13,927 bases of DNA from an uncultured Clostridia bacterium (lineage in GTDB: Bacteria > Bacillota > Clostridia > TANB77 > CAG-508), in assembly GCA_934167225.1 (NCBI GenBank), contig CAKPLD010000029.1, positions 1-13,927 on the forward strand, in the 5' to 3' direction. Below, one piece after another: positions 5,748 through 13,875 of this stretch. Numbering within the stretch: position 1 is the stretch's first letter; the number at the start of each line of letters is the position of its first letter. The notes under the pieces were generated by a model. That model searched no databases. It saw nothing but the letters and a program-made list of their open reading frames with translations, and had not been told where the DNA came from. Made by a program: the position numbers and the translations under genes.

Positions 5748-8645
5748 TTACAATTCTCTCGAATTTATTGAATAATCTTCATCTACTTCCAAAAAAAGCC
5801 CAATTTCTTTATCATATTTTGTATCAATAATATATTTTCCTTTTACATATGGACATTCTGTTATAACACTACCTAACTTCCATTTATTTTTACTATTAAT
5901 TGATATAAATAATTTATCAATTTTCCTCTTTAATTCATATTTTTTCTTCTTTTCTTTTTCATCTTCGTACTCATCAAATAAATTTAAATTTTCATCATAA
6001 ATAATCTTTGGAATTACATCTATATTATCAATATTTCTTAAAATATGCTGTGCATCTTTTTTACTTGTATCATAGTCAATAATATTATCCAATATTTTAA
6101 ATGCTTCTTTAAATTTCTTATAAAATTCCGTTCCTTGTAACATTTCTTTTGAATACAATTTATCAACTAAATCTATTTTTACTTTTTCTTTTAATATTTC
6201 ACCATTATATGGTTTTAATAATTCTATACTTTTTTCATATATTTCGTTATCATATATATATCCAACTCCACTTGTATCTTTAATATATATTTTTACATTT
6301 GGTGTATTTTCATCATATTCTCTACTTCTATAGCATCTTCCCAGCCTTTGAAATAAACTATCTAATGTAGACATCTCTGTATATAACATATCAAAATCTA
6401 TATCTAATGATGCTTCAACAATTTGGGTTGTTATCCATATTCCAGCTTCATTTCTATTTTTGGAAAAATCTTTTATTTTTCCTTCTTTTTCGCTTCTGTC
6501 TGCTTGTATAAATCTTGAATGCAATAGATTTACATTTGTAACATTTTCATTTTTTAGTTTTTCATATATCTCAATTGCTTTATTTATTGTATTAACAATT
6601 ATTAGTACTTTTTTATTTTTGGCATTTTCTTTTATTTCATTTACATTTTGTTCTACATTGGAATCTACTAATTGAATTTTATGTCTGATTGTATCTTTTA
6701 TAAATTCATTATATTCGAAACTTATTCCCATTTCTTCTAGCTTTTCCCTATATATTCTAGGAAGTGTTGCCGTCATTATCATAAATTTTCCATTTAAATT
6801 ATTTATCATTTGCAAGCCTTTTAAAATAACCGCTACTATTTCAGGTGAATATGCTTGTATCTCATCTATTACTACTTTTGAGTAACTTAATGTTGCATAT
6901 ATTTTTTCATATCCCCTATATTTAAATACAAATGGAAAGATTTGATCTATTGTACATGTTGTAATCTTTTCATATAAATTTCTTGCTTGATCTATTTTCT
7001 CGAATTCATTTTCTTCATTTTTCTCATCTAAATAGTCTATCGCTGTTGAATGTAGTAATCCAACATGATTATATCCTATTGTTTCTTTTATTCTGTCATA
7101 AATTGCATTTATGCTTATTCTTAATGGTAATGTGAAGAATGTTTTATCACTATTACTCCAAAGTAATGCTCCTTCTGTTTTGCCCATTCCAGTTGAACCA
7201 ATTACAATGACATTTTTATTTTGATTTGCTTTAGCAAATTGTTGTAAATCATTCTGTTTAAAATTTTGTTTATTCATAAAATTTTCTACAAATTCTGATA
7301 TTTCGTCTCTTGTTTCATCTTCAACCTGTATCCAAGCTGAACTACAATGGTCTAATCTATGTAATAAGCCTTTCATCATGCAATAATCTTTATATATGTC
7401 ATCAAATTCGGTTATTCTTGCTTGTCCTTCTACCATTCCTAAATATGTTGTTTTTAACTCTGGTACTTTGATTTGTAATTCATTTTCTATTTGGGAAATG
7501 TTAGGTTTTATATCTTCTTCCATTATTTCTTTTAACAATTCTCCATCTATATGTACTGTATTATTTCTTTCATGATGATAGTAAATTGCTTGATATACTA
7601 GTTTTCTTTCTATTTTTGTTAACCCATATTCTTTATATGGTACAAACATTGGAGATATTTGTTCATGTTTTATTTGTTCATTATTAAATTTTGTCTGTAA
7701 CAATTCTTCTCCAATATTTTTTCTTATTTCATTTTGAAATCCAGAAAAAACTTTTCCCACATCATGGTATTTACATATTATCTCCATTAGTTGCCAAAAT
7801 CTGTCTTCTGGAATATCTACTACTTGTATTATTTTTGATCCATAAGTTCTTTTTAGAATTTCTAGATTTTCTAATAATTTATCGGTATGCTCTTTTATTG
7901 TTTCTATTGGATTTGATTTTGCATAATATTGATGGTCAGCTTTTATTTTATTTGTCACATTAAAATTAATGTCTTTCCTTTTTTCTGCTTGAATTGAGTT
8001 TTTTATATAAAAATAAATATTATCTCCATCTTCATCTTGGAATATTTTATTTACATGTTGATTCGTATGTTTTTCGACATACTTTACATTTAGTTTATTC
8101 CATTTTCTAATATCATCTTGTATTGTATATATTGTATTTAATCTATAATTAATTCCATTTACATCATCATCTAGCCATTCTGGTACATAGGCATTTTCTT
8201 CTATTTTTACATCTTTAACTTCATTAACATTTTCAAAAATTTTTATTCCATCAATTCTTACAATATCTTCATTTCTGCCCACTGTGAATGTTTCAGTTCC
8301 ATTTGTTATATTCTGATAAATTTTATTTATTATCTCATCTTCTGCTTGTACGTGAATAATCAAATTAACATCTAACAACTGATGAACATTTCTAGGCATT
8401 GATGTTACTTTATCTTTTCCTTTGTACATCATTAAATTTTGATAATTACTAAATATTCCTTCATAACTTCCTTGTATAGATATGTTCATCGGGAAGTACT
8501 CTCCTGACCCAGCCTGAAGTATTTTATGAAACATTCCTATCACTGTTGAATATGGTGGCAAGGGATATGTTTCAGCAACTTTAGTTGCAAATGGCTTTTT
8601 ATAGCATGCTGTTTCTTGGTATAGTTTAAGTTTTAATATTTTCAT
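5748..8645 (-). CDS. cas5-cas3: Cas5-Cas3 fusion: Cascade subunit joined to HD nuclease-helicase
   Basis: One uninterrupted 965-codon frame. Residues 1 to about 215 are a Cas5 (Cas5t/Cas5b-like) RAMP domain with the N-terminal pattern TYPLPPYSTVIGMFHKIL (27-44). After a short linker, an HD nuclease follows (about 245-455): H253, H294-D295 in YHDVGK, H357-H358, and probably D432. Then comes a superfamily 2 helicase: Walker A GSTGMGKT (483-490), DEIQ box D594-E595, MTATLP (624-629), motif V around 739-752, and QRLGRCYR (766-773), with a C-terminal domain to 965. The length is about the sum of a usual Cas5 and a usual Cas3. No separate cas3 or cas5 exists in the operon. No Met occurs between residues 83 and 287, so Cas3 cannot be started from an ATG without losing H253. 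It starts 18 bp after cas7 with a modest AAAGGA site. The domain calls are firm; permanent tethering of Cas3 is inferred. Confidence 0.95.
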   Translation of the reverse strand: MKILKLKLYQETACYKKPFATKVAETYPLPPYSTVIGMFHKILQAGSGEYFPMNISIQGSYEGIFSNYQNLMMYKGKDKVTSMPRNVHQLLDVNLIIHVQAEDEIINKIYQNITNGTETFTVGRNEDIVRIDGIKIFENVNEVKDVKIEENAYVPEWLDDDVNGINYRLNTIYTIQDDIRKWNKLNVKYVEKHTNQHVNKIFQDEDGDNIYFYIKNSIQAEKRKDINFNVTNKIKADHQYYAKSNPIETIKEHTDKLLENLEILKRTYGSKIIQVVDIPEDRFWQLMEIICKYHDVGKVFSGFQNEIRKNIGEELLQTKFNNEQIKHEQISPMFVPYKEYGLTKIERKLVYQAIYYHHERNNTVHIDGELLKEIMEEDIKPNISQIENELQIKVPELKTTYLGMVEGQARITEFDDIYKDYCMMKGLLHRLDHCSSAWIQVEDETRDEISEFVENFMNKQNFKQNDLQQFAKANQNKNVIVIGSTGMGKTEGALLWSNSDKTFFTLPLRISINAIYDRIKETIGYNHVGLLHSTAIDYLDEKNEENEFEKIDQARNLYEKITTCTIDQIFPFVFKYRGYEKIYATLSYSKVVIDEIQAYSPEIVAVILKGLQMINNLNGKFMIMTATLPRIYREKLEEMGISFEYNEFIKDTIRHKIQLVDSNVEQNVNEIKENAKNKKVLIIVNTINKAIEIYEKLKNENVTNVNLLHSRFIQADRSEKEGKIKDFSKNRNEAGIWITTQIVEASLDIDFDMLYTEMSTLDSLFQRLGRCYRSREYDENTPNVKIYIKDTSGVGYIYDNEIYEKSIELLKPYNGEILKEKVKIDLVDKLYSKEMLQGTEFYKKFKEAFKILDNIIDYDTSKKDAQHILRNIDNIDVIPKIIYDENLNLFDEYEDEKEKKKKYELKRKIDKLFISINSKNKWKLGSVITECPYVKGKYIIDTKYDKEIGLFLEVDEDYSINSREL

Positions 8646-8663
8646 TTATACCAATCCTTTCTT

Positions 8664-9575
8664 TTATGCTTTGTAATATTCGTTTATTTTTTCTTTTATA
8701 TCTTTAAAAAATTCCTCTATATTTGTTGTTTTTCCTTCAAAAATTTCCTCTATTTCTGTTTCATTTTTGAATGTATTTTTTAACATTCCTACTTTTGTAT
8801 CTTCATATATTGATTTATCTCCAATTGTTAGTGTTGTTGTATCTTTTAACATTTCTGTATCAATACTAAATTCACCATTTTTTCCATTTAATTTTATTCT
8901 TCCTAAAAAGAATGGCGAATTTATGTCATACATCCCACCAATAACAAATACTGGACTTAGGTTTTCTTCTCTTCCTCTTATTTCCCTATTTAATATTTTT
9001 ACTATATCTAATAATTGGTTCACTCTTTCTGTTTTCTCTTCATTTGATAATTCTATTTTTTCATCTTTTCCTATTTTTTCTAAGTCTATTGTTATTGTAT
9101 ATGTATAATAACTTAGGTGTTGCTCAACATTTGCAAGGTTTGGAAACAAATTAATTCTGTCAGCTAAGCCTTTATTATTTAGAAAATCCATATCACTTTT
9201 ATAATCTTCTAATGATATTGCATTGCTTAATCTAACTGCTGCACTTCTAATTTCTGAACCCTCTCCTGTGTTTTTTGTTTTCATATATCCAAATAAGTCC
9301 ATTTCTTGTGAATCTCGAATTGTCAATTTATCATTAAATTGAACAGTTCCCTTTTCTTTATTTACAACTTGCAAATTCCAATTAAACATTGTATTTCCAA
9401 GTCTTACTATATCATATCTTAATGCTTGTCTAGAAGCATATGTGTAAACACTTCCATCTCCTCTTGTTAATTTTTTTAATTCAGATATATTCCCTATTCC
9501 CTCTCCGTAATTTAAACTTTGTGCTTTAAATATTAAAGTTATTGTTAAACCATTTTTGTTTTTTATATTATCCAT
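8664..9575 (-). CDS. cas7: Type I-B Cascade backbone protein Cas7 (Cst2/DevR family)
   Basis: A 303-residue RAMP protein. The N-terminal region, with LNYGEGIGNISELKKL (21-36) and YTYASRQALRYDI (44-56), is typical of Cas7 of the Cst2/DevR group in type I-B systems. Several copies polymerise along the crRNA spacer to form the Cascade backbone. The ATG at 9575 overlaps the end of cas8b1 by 8 bp (ATGGATAA) and has AGGAGG 9 bp upstream, so the two genes are probably translationally coupled, with cas7 boosted by its own strong site as expected for a multi-copy subunit. No damage is visible. Confidence 0.95.
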   Translation of the reverse strand: MDNIKNKNGLTITLIFKAQSLNYGEGIGNISELKKLTRGDGSVYTYASRQALRYDIVRLGNTMFNWNLQVVNKEKGTVQFNDKLTIRDSQEMDLFGYMKTKNTGEGSEIRSAAVRLSNAISLEDYKSDMDFLNNKGLADRINLFPNLANVEQHLSYYTYTITIDLEKIGKDEKIELSNEEKTERVNQLLDIVKILNREIRGREENLSPVFVIGGMYDINSPFFLGRIKLNGKNGEFSIDTEMLKDTTTLTIGDKSIYEDTKVGMLKNTFKNETEIEEIFEGKTTNIEEFFKDIKEKINEYYKA

Positions 9576-9897
9576 TTATTTTTTCCTCCTCTTTTTTCTC
9601 ATATTTATTAGATATTAATCCAGCTAAAAAGCTATGTCCTACTGATTCAAAATCTAAACCTGTTTCTTGCATCATTTCTATAAAAATTGGTGATATATCT
9701 TTTTCCATTGCCATATGCAATCTTATGACAATGTCCATAAATTCTTTTTTATTTCCTGCTTTTATACTATTTAACATTTTATATGTGTATCCATCTAGTT
9801 TATTGTCTCCTCCTTTATTTTTTAGTTCCGAATGAATCTCAATTCCTAAATTGTATATAACATATAATTTATCATCATTTTTCTTTATATCTGCCAC
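9568..9897 (-). CDS. cas11b: Predicted Cas11b small subunit from an internal start in cas8b1
   Basis: In frame within cas8b1, codon 510 is GTG (9895-9897) and is preceded by AAAGGAGGG (9905-9913) at a 7-base spacing, as good a site as those of the annotated cas genes. Translation from it would give 109 residues (residue 510 to the cas8b1 end), largely helical and charged. Known biology: in several type I systems, including I-B, the Cas11 small subunit is made by independent translation of the 3' end of cas8. This locus has no separate cas11 gene, so the Cascade belly subunit must come from here or be absent. Expression is inferred from sequence only. Confidence 0.65.
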   Translation of the reverse strand: MADIKKNDDKLYVIYNLGIEIHSELKNKGGDNKLDGYTYKMLNSIKAGNKKEFMDIVIRLHMAMEKDISPIFIEMMQETGLDFESVGHSFLAGLISNKYEKKEEEKING

Positions 9898-11424
9898 TTT
9901 TTCTCCCTCCTTTAATAAATTTAATATCCTCCTTGTCTGTGTTGCTAAAAATGAATTATATCCATTTTTTATTTCTCCTTTTGATTCATCTTTTGACAGT
10001 TCATTTCTTAATCTCTCGTTAATTATATATTTTGTATCTTTATTTCTAATAATATAGTCAACTAACTGTAATTTATATCTATAGTCCCATATTTTAGATA
10101 ATGTCTTGTTAGAATATTCAGTAAAAAATCTAGTTACATATCTTTTAAGATTAAAATATTCAATCCTGCTGTATGCAAGATATTCAGCATCAAATTCCAC
10201 TACAAAAACATTTTCTAACTGCCATTCACTAACTTTTGCTTCTTGAGTTACAATATTTAGTATTAATTCAGCATATGGCTTTTCATCACGTTTTTCAAAT
10301 CTTGATTTATCACCATAATTTTTATTTATACTGTAAAGATAATTAATGTTGGTATCATAATTTACAAAGCTTAATATTGGCTTTTCTCTATAAATTTTAT
10401 TTTCTTTTACAATTTTTGTTATTGAAGACATACCTGCTGGTATACAAAATAAAATCAATTTACATACATCACATATTGGCATTTTTACATTTTGATTCCA
10501 AAAGAAATTTCTTGCATTATCACTGCTTATAGCTAGTGGTACAAAGTTGCCTTCTGAATAGTTTGTTGTTAGACCTATTTCATTTTCGCACATAGAGCAT
10601 CTTTGTATAACCTTTTCTTTTAAATATTTTTGTATATCATCTATTGATTTTGATTTGCCAATATAATCTTTTTCTATTTTTAAATAAATCTTTTCTATTT
10701 CTTTAGATAAAATACCTTTGCTTTTAGTATTTTCTATATATTCCTTTACCTCATCAATATCATATTTATTTTGTATTACATCATTGACAAATCCAGATTC
10801 TACAATATTACTTACATAATCCCTATACATTAGTTTTTGTTGATCCTCATATGAAAGTGATGTATTTACAACATTTAGAAAACTTGGTTTTCCGTAATAA
10901 GTATTTCCTAAAATACTCTTAAATAAATTTAATGTTACTCTTTTATTTATATTATCTTTTTTAATATTAGAAATTAATTTTTCTTTTATTTCTATAATTT
11001 CTTGTCTTGTACTTACTTTGTCAATTTTATTATATTTCTCTTTCATTTCTTCATATATAATTTCATCGATTTTTTTAATTTTATCTAATTGTTTTTTCAT
11101 TGCCTCTTTAATATATTTTTGGTTAGACTTTATCTTCTCTTTTCGCTCTTTTTCCTTTTCTTTGTCATCAAAAACCACATCTATATTATTTTCCAAATAT
11201 TCAAATGAATTTTTAGTTCTATTTTCTACACTTTCTGCAACATTATATTTTTTGAAAAAATAATTAAAATAATATTTGTGAAAATCCCTTAAATCTTCCG
11301 TATCAAATTCGATATAATTATTTCTTTTAATAGTAAAATCATTTTGATTTACCTCAAGAATTTTCAAAAATCCAACAATCCCAGCATTATAAAACCAATC
11401 ATTCAAGTATACTTTTATTTTCAA
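9568..11424 (-). CDS. cas8b1: Type I-B large subunit Cas8b1 (Cst1, CXXC-CXXC protein)
   Basis: A 618-residue large subunit of Cascade that recognises the PAM. Four cysteines in two CxxC pairs, C276/C279 and C318/C321, make the zinc-binding site that gives the Cst1 family its name. Residues 85-150 are strongly charged and look coiled-coil. The C-terminal 110 residues are helical in character and resemble a small-subunit region. The start codon is TTG at 11424: it is preceded by AAAGGAGGTG with a 5-base spacing, and no in-frame ATG lies upstream. It begins 14 bp after cas6 and overlaps cas7 by 8 bp. An internal ribosome site is described separately. The neighbouring Cst2-type Cas7 and Cas5t-like domain support the subtype. 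Confidence 0.92.
   Translation of the reverse strand: MKIKVYLNDWFYNAGIVGFLKILEVNQNDFTIKRNNYIEFDTEDLRDFHKYYFNYFFKKYNVAESVENRTKNSFEYLENNIDVVFDDKEKEKERKEKIKSNQKYIKEAMKKQLDKIKKIDEIIYEEMKEKYNKIDKVSTRQEIIEIKEKLISNIKKDNINKRVTLNLFKSILGNTYYGKPSFLNVVNTSLSYEDQQKLMYRDYVSNIVESGFVNDVIQNKYDIDEVKEYIENTKSKGILSKEIEKIYLKIEKDYIGKSKSIDDIQKYLKEKVIQRCSMCENEIGLTTNYSEGNFVPLAISSDNARNFFWNQNVKMPICDVCKLILFCIPAGMSSITKIVKENKIYREKPILSFVNYDTNINYLYSINKNYGDKSRFEKRDEKPYAELILNIVTQEAKVSEWQLENVFVVEFDAEYLAYSRIEYFNLKRYVTRFFTEYSNKTLSKIWDYRYKLQLVDYIIRNKDTKYIINERLRNELSKDESKGEIKNGYNSFLATQTRRILNLLKEGEKVADIKKNDDKLYVIYNLGIEIHSELKNKGGDNKLDGYTYKMLNSIKAGNKKEFMDIVIRLHMAMEKDISPIFIEMMQETGLDFESVGHSFLAGLISNKYEKKEEEKING
9905..9913 (-). promoter_or_regulatory. 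Internal Shine-Dalgarno site within cas8b1
   Basis: AAAGGAGGG on the minus strand lies 7 bases before an in-frame GTG. It is embedded in codons for LKEGEK. A second purine-rich AAGGAGG lies about 19 bases further upstream, at codons 497-499, but has no good start codon at the right distance. Confidence 0.65.
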
Positions 11425-11438
11425 TTTCGCACCTCCTT

Positions 11439-12152
11439 TTAAACAATTTGAAACATCCCAAATCCTGCTGAATGTTTACTTCCCATTCCAGCTTTATATA
11501 AATAATTTAAAAGTTCCATCTCTCCTTCTAATTCAAAAATTCCTGTTGAACATTCTATTTGTTTTTCATAAAATTTTATAATTACTTTTTTTGCTTTAAT
11601 TGGAACAATTTTTAATGTATCTACTGTTTCTACTGAAATATTGGTTATTTTCAATTGATCTTTAATATTCATTTTTAATGTTTCCTCAAATTTTTCATTT
11701 TGAAATGAGTAATAATAATCTTTATTTTCCTCTCTTTTACGAACACATAATGGAGATTGAAATTTTATAATTATTTTATTTTCTTTAATTTCTTTCTCTG
11801 GTATAAGTACAATATTTTGTAATGTCCATGAATTTTGATTAATTGAAAATTTCTTATTTTTTTGATGATTAAAAGCATTATATATTGTGATTGCTGTTTC
11901 GTAATTTTCTATTGTCATATTCATTTCAAATTTTTTATCTTCTACTGTTATTCCTTTTGCATTTATTTGTGGGTGCTTAAAAAAAATAGAAAAAGCATAT
12001 GGTTTTATAATATTATCTTTCTGATTATAGTATTTATTAAATTCATTTTTACTATATTCAGACAATGACAATTTTATAAAACTGATTATGCTTCTTCTAT
12101 AATCAATTGGCATCTTTTCATTTTCTAATGTAAAATATAATTTTATTCTCAT
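11439..12152 (-). CDS. cas6: CRISPR pre-crRNA endoribonuclease Cas6
   Basis: A 237-residue RAMP protein of Cas6 length. The C-terminal glycine-rich loop AGMGSKHSAGFGMFQIV (221-237) fits the Cas6 GxGxxxxxGFG pattern. It cuts pre-crRNA within each repeat, leaving the 8-base 5' handle that Cas5 binds. The catalytic histidine cannot be assigned with confidence; H58, just before PQINAKG, is a candidate. The ATG at 12152 is preceded by GAGGAGGTG at 5 bases. It is the first gene of the cas operon, as in many Cst-type I-B loci, and ends 14 bp before cas8b1. Confidence 0.92.
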   Translation of the reverse strand: MRIKLYFTLENEKMPIDYRRSIISFIKLSLSEYSKNEFNKYYNQKDNIIKPYAFSIFFKHPQINAKGITVEDKKFEMNMTIENYETAITIYNAFNHQKNKKFSINQNSWTLQNIVLIPEKEIKENKIIIKFQSPLCVRKREENKDYYYSFQNEKFEETLKMNIKDQLKITNISVETVDTLKIVPIKAKKVIIKFYEKQIECSTGIFELEGEMELLNYLYKAGMGSKHSAGFGMFQIV

Positions 12153-12223
12153 ATTTTCACCTCCTCGTATACAAATTTAGTTGAGTTAAATTTTGTAGAC
12201 TTATTGTGTGAATAAAAATGTGT

Positions 12224-12324
12224 TTACAAGATTTTTATATCATATTCTACATTTTTTTACAAGTAATTTTACTTTTTTTACAAATTTTGTTGTTACATGG
12301 TTTTTCTATTACATTTTTATTACA
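12224..12324. repeat. Six TTACA boxes clustered in the cas operon control region
   Basis: TTACA occurs on the plus strand at 12224, 12257, 12278, 12293, 12309 and 12320 (TGTAA on the coding strand), with a near-copy CTACA at 12247. Distances are 33, 21, 15, 16 and 11 bp, several near whole or half helical turns. One box is the proposed -35 element and one lies close to the predicted transcription start. This could be a regulator-binding cluster; AT-rich composition alone would give far fewer. No regulator is known. Confidence 0.4.
12234..12262 (-). promoter_or_regulatory. Putative cas operon promoter
   Basis: On the minus strand TTGTAA (-35, 12257-12262; 4 of 6) is separated by 17 bp from TATAAA (-10, 12234-12239; 5 of 6). 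Transcription would begin near 12227, giving a leader of about 75 bases before cas6. It is the best-spaced match in the 236-bp gap between the hydrolase gene and cas6. No clear terminator for the hydrolase gene was seen in that gap. Confidence 0.5.
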
Positions 12325-12388
12325 TTGTTTTGACTAGGCTGTGAATTGAAACTACATGTTAATAATTCTAACTTTTGGATACCTATTA

Positions 12389-13363
12389 CTAATTTTGATA
12401 ATTGATATGCTCACCTTTTATTAATGGATATCTAACAAGCGTATCTCCATCTAGATTTTCTTTATGCATATCAACTGCTGAAATTTGATGATTATCATAA
12501 GTTGTATAATAATATATTCCTTTAGTTGCATTACAACATGATGTGTAAATTGTAATCTCATATTTTCCATCGTCTAATTGACAAGCTCCTCTTTGCTGAT
12601 CCACTGAATTAAGTATATGGAAGAATTGACTTACACTTTCATTTTCTGCTTCACTAGATATTGAATTCATTTTCACAAATGAAACTCTAATAAATCTTGA
12701 TTGTGATGATAAATCTCCTGGAAGTCCTATTGCTCCCATTCCTCTACTATATTGTTGTAGTTCTAAGTTTGGTGCAAATGTATTTTGTGGTGATTTGTTA
12801 GATAAATTCATATAATTATTTAAAGCAAATAATTGCTTATCAAATGGAGGATTATTTGTTAATACTCCTAATGGATTTTCATATATTTTAATTCCATCTT
12901 TTACTGCTTCTATTGTTATTGATTCTTCTGAATCTGAAATAATCCAATGAAGTTGTGCTAATGGTAATTGAGCATTAAATGGAATATTTGATAAATTAAT
13001 TTTTTCTATTAATTTTCTTGCTTCTTTTGTTGTCCCACATTGACTTAGGATCCATGGAATGAATTCAAATTGTGCTATATTATCTTTGTTTTGTTGAGGT
13101 TCATTATAATAAGCATTTCCAACAAAGTTTAGCCCTGCCATTCCTAGACCTTTTTCATTTATTGCATCATAATATAATGGATAATTATCGGCTACGTAAG
13201 CCATTCCTATTATAGCATAATGGTTTATTATTGTTTCTTGATTTTTAAATTGAAATGGGTATTTTCTAGGTGTTATTGTTATTTCTTCGTTATATGAAAA
13301 TTCATAATCTAGTGTCCTTCCAAAATAGAAGTCTTTTGTTTTGTATGTTGCTGCTGTGCACAT
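12389..13363 (-). CDS. Choloylglycine hydrolase family protein, probable bile salt hydrolase
   Basis: A 324-residue N-terminal-nucleophile hydrolase. Removal of Met1 would expose Cys2 as the nucleophile (MCTAATY). Family residues are visible: R16 and D19 in FGRTLDYEF, N79 in GLGMAGLNF, N170 or N171 in LTNNPPF, and R223/R226 in the GLPGDLSSQSRFIRVSF stretch. Known of the family: it includes bile salt hydrolases (removing glycine or taurine from bile acids) and penicillin V acylases. Asn at the GLNF position favours bile salt hydrolase, where acylases tend to carry Tyr. There is no signal peptide, so it is cytoplasmic. AGGAGG precedes the ATG, and its own promoter lies at 13452-13480, so it is probably a single-gene unit unrelated to the cas genes. 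Substrate is inferred. Confidence 0.88.
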   Translation of the reverse strand: MCTAATYKTKDFYFGRTLDYEFSYNEEITITPRKYPFQFKNQETIINHYAIIGMAYVADNYPLYYDAINEKGLGMAGLNFVGNAYYNEPQQNKDNIAQFEFIPWILSQCGTTKEARKLIEKINLSNIPFNAQLPLAQLHWIISDSEESITIEAVKDGIKIYENPLGVLTNNPPFDKQLFALNNYMNLSNKSPQNTFAPNLELQQYSRGMGAIGLPGDLSSQSRFIRVSFVKMNSISSEAENESVSQFFHILNSVDQQRGACQLDDGKYEITIYTSCCNATKGIYYYTTYDNHQISAVDMHKENLDGDTLVRYPLIKGEHINYQN

Positions 13364-13451
13364 GTTTACCTCCTGTTTTTTATTGAAATTTTTAGATTGG
13401 TTGTTTGTGTTTGTATTATTTAGTGTTTATGTTGTTTTGTTGTTTATTGAT

Positions 13452-13480
13452 ATTATATAACGATTTTTGTATGAGTTCAA
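13452..13480 (-). promoter_or_regulatory. Sigma-A-type promoter of the hydrolase gene
   Basis: TTGAAC (13475-13480; 4 of 6) lies 17 bp before a perfect TATAAT (13452-13457) on the minus strand. The start would be near 13445, giving an untranslated leader of about 80 bases. A GGGGTCCCC palindrome sits directly upstream of the -35 element at 13481-13489 and could be an operator. Confidence 0.7.
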
Positions 13481-13489
13481 GGGGTCCCC

Positions 13490-13670
13490 AATTCCTCATC
13501 AATTTGACATAATAGTGCTATTTTTAAGCATTCTAGCAACCAATTAAAAAGCAATGAAAAATCACTACAACTACTAAAGTTGTAAATCAAATTTATTTCA
13601 AACTCACCTTAGGGTTATGAGATGTGCTTGAAACGTTTATGTAATTTAGTGAAATCAAGGGTTTTAGCTG
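13490..13670. other. Non-coding stretch between hydrolase promoter and inverted repeat
   Basis: No ORF with a ribosome site was found on either strand. The only structure noted is a small AT-rich hairpin, TACAACT (13566-13572) with AGTTGTA (13578-13584) and a 5-base loop. It has no convincing T-run on the plus strand and only a broken one on the minus strand. Confidence 0.4.
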
Positions 13671-13776
13671 ATTTATCAATAAAAATTGGGGAAATGGTTT
13701 TTAGAACATTTGTGCATTTTTTTGAACTTTTGGGAGGAGTTTTTCCCCAACTTTTCCCCAATTATTTTTGATAAAT
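13671..13776. repeat. Long imperfect inverted repeat, 24-bp arms
   Basis: The arm at 13671-13694 is complementary to the arm at 13753-13776 at 22 of 24 positions, sharing the core AATTGGGGAAA, with 58 bases between them. The right side also contains two tandem copies of TTTTCCCCAA (13741-13750 and 13752-13761), either of which could pair with the left arm. The arms end about 100 bp before the TnpV-like gene. It could be a transposon end, a binding site or an RNA structure. Confidence 0.6.
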
Positions 13777-13794
13777 TTTAGATATGTTTTGTGA

Positions 13795-13839
13795 TTTTTT
13801 ATTGCGAATTTAGTTTGTGTTTTTTTATCGCAAATTTAG
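13795..13839 (+). repeat. Pair of 19-bp direct repeats upstream of the TnpV-like gene
   Basis: Two copies matching at 17 of 19 positions, 13795-13813 and 13821-13839, each ending in GC, then G or A, then AATTTAG. They are spaced 26 bp apart, about 2.5 helical turns, and the second ends 36 bp before the ATG at 13876. The position suits an operator or recombinase-binding pair. No clear promoter hexamers were assigned. Confidence 0.5.
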
Positions 13840-13875
13840 AATGGGAAACTTTAACTTTATTTTGGAGGTTTTGAT

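Noticed and set aside
7785..8000. A separate internal start that would also make a free Cas3.
   Set aside because: No Met lies between residues 83 and 287. An AAAAGGAAAG near codons 222-225 is too far from the nearest GTG (codon 230) to be convincing, and a start at M287 would lose H253 of the HD domain.
12153..12233. A degenerate CRISPR repeat or CreA-like guide RNA upstream of cas6, because TTGTAAAC at 12223-12230 resembles the crRNA handle ATGTAAAC.
   Set aside because: Outside the last seven bases the 30-base comparison with the repeat gives only about chance identity. The 14-bp gap between cas6 and cas8b1 also leaves no room for a CreTA module there.
13566..13584. A terminator hairpin between the hydrolase promoter and the inverted repeat.
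   Set aside because: The 7-bp stem is AT-rich and lacks a proper T-run on either side, and no gene ends next to it.
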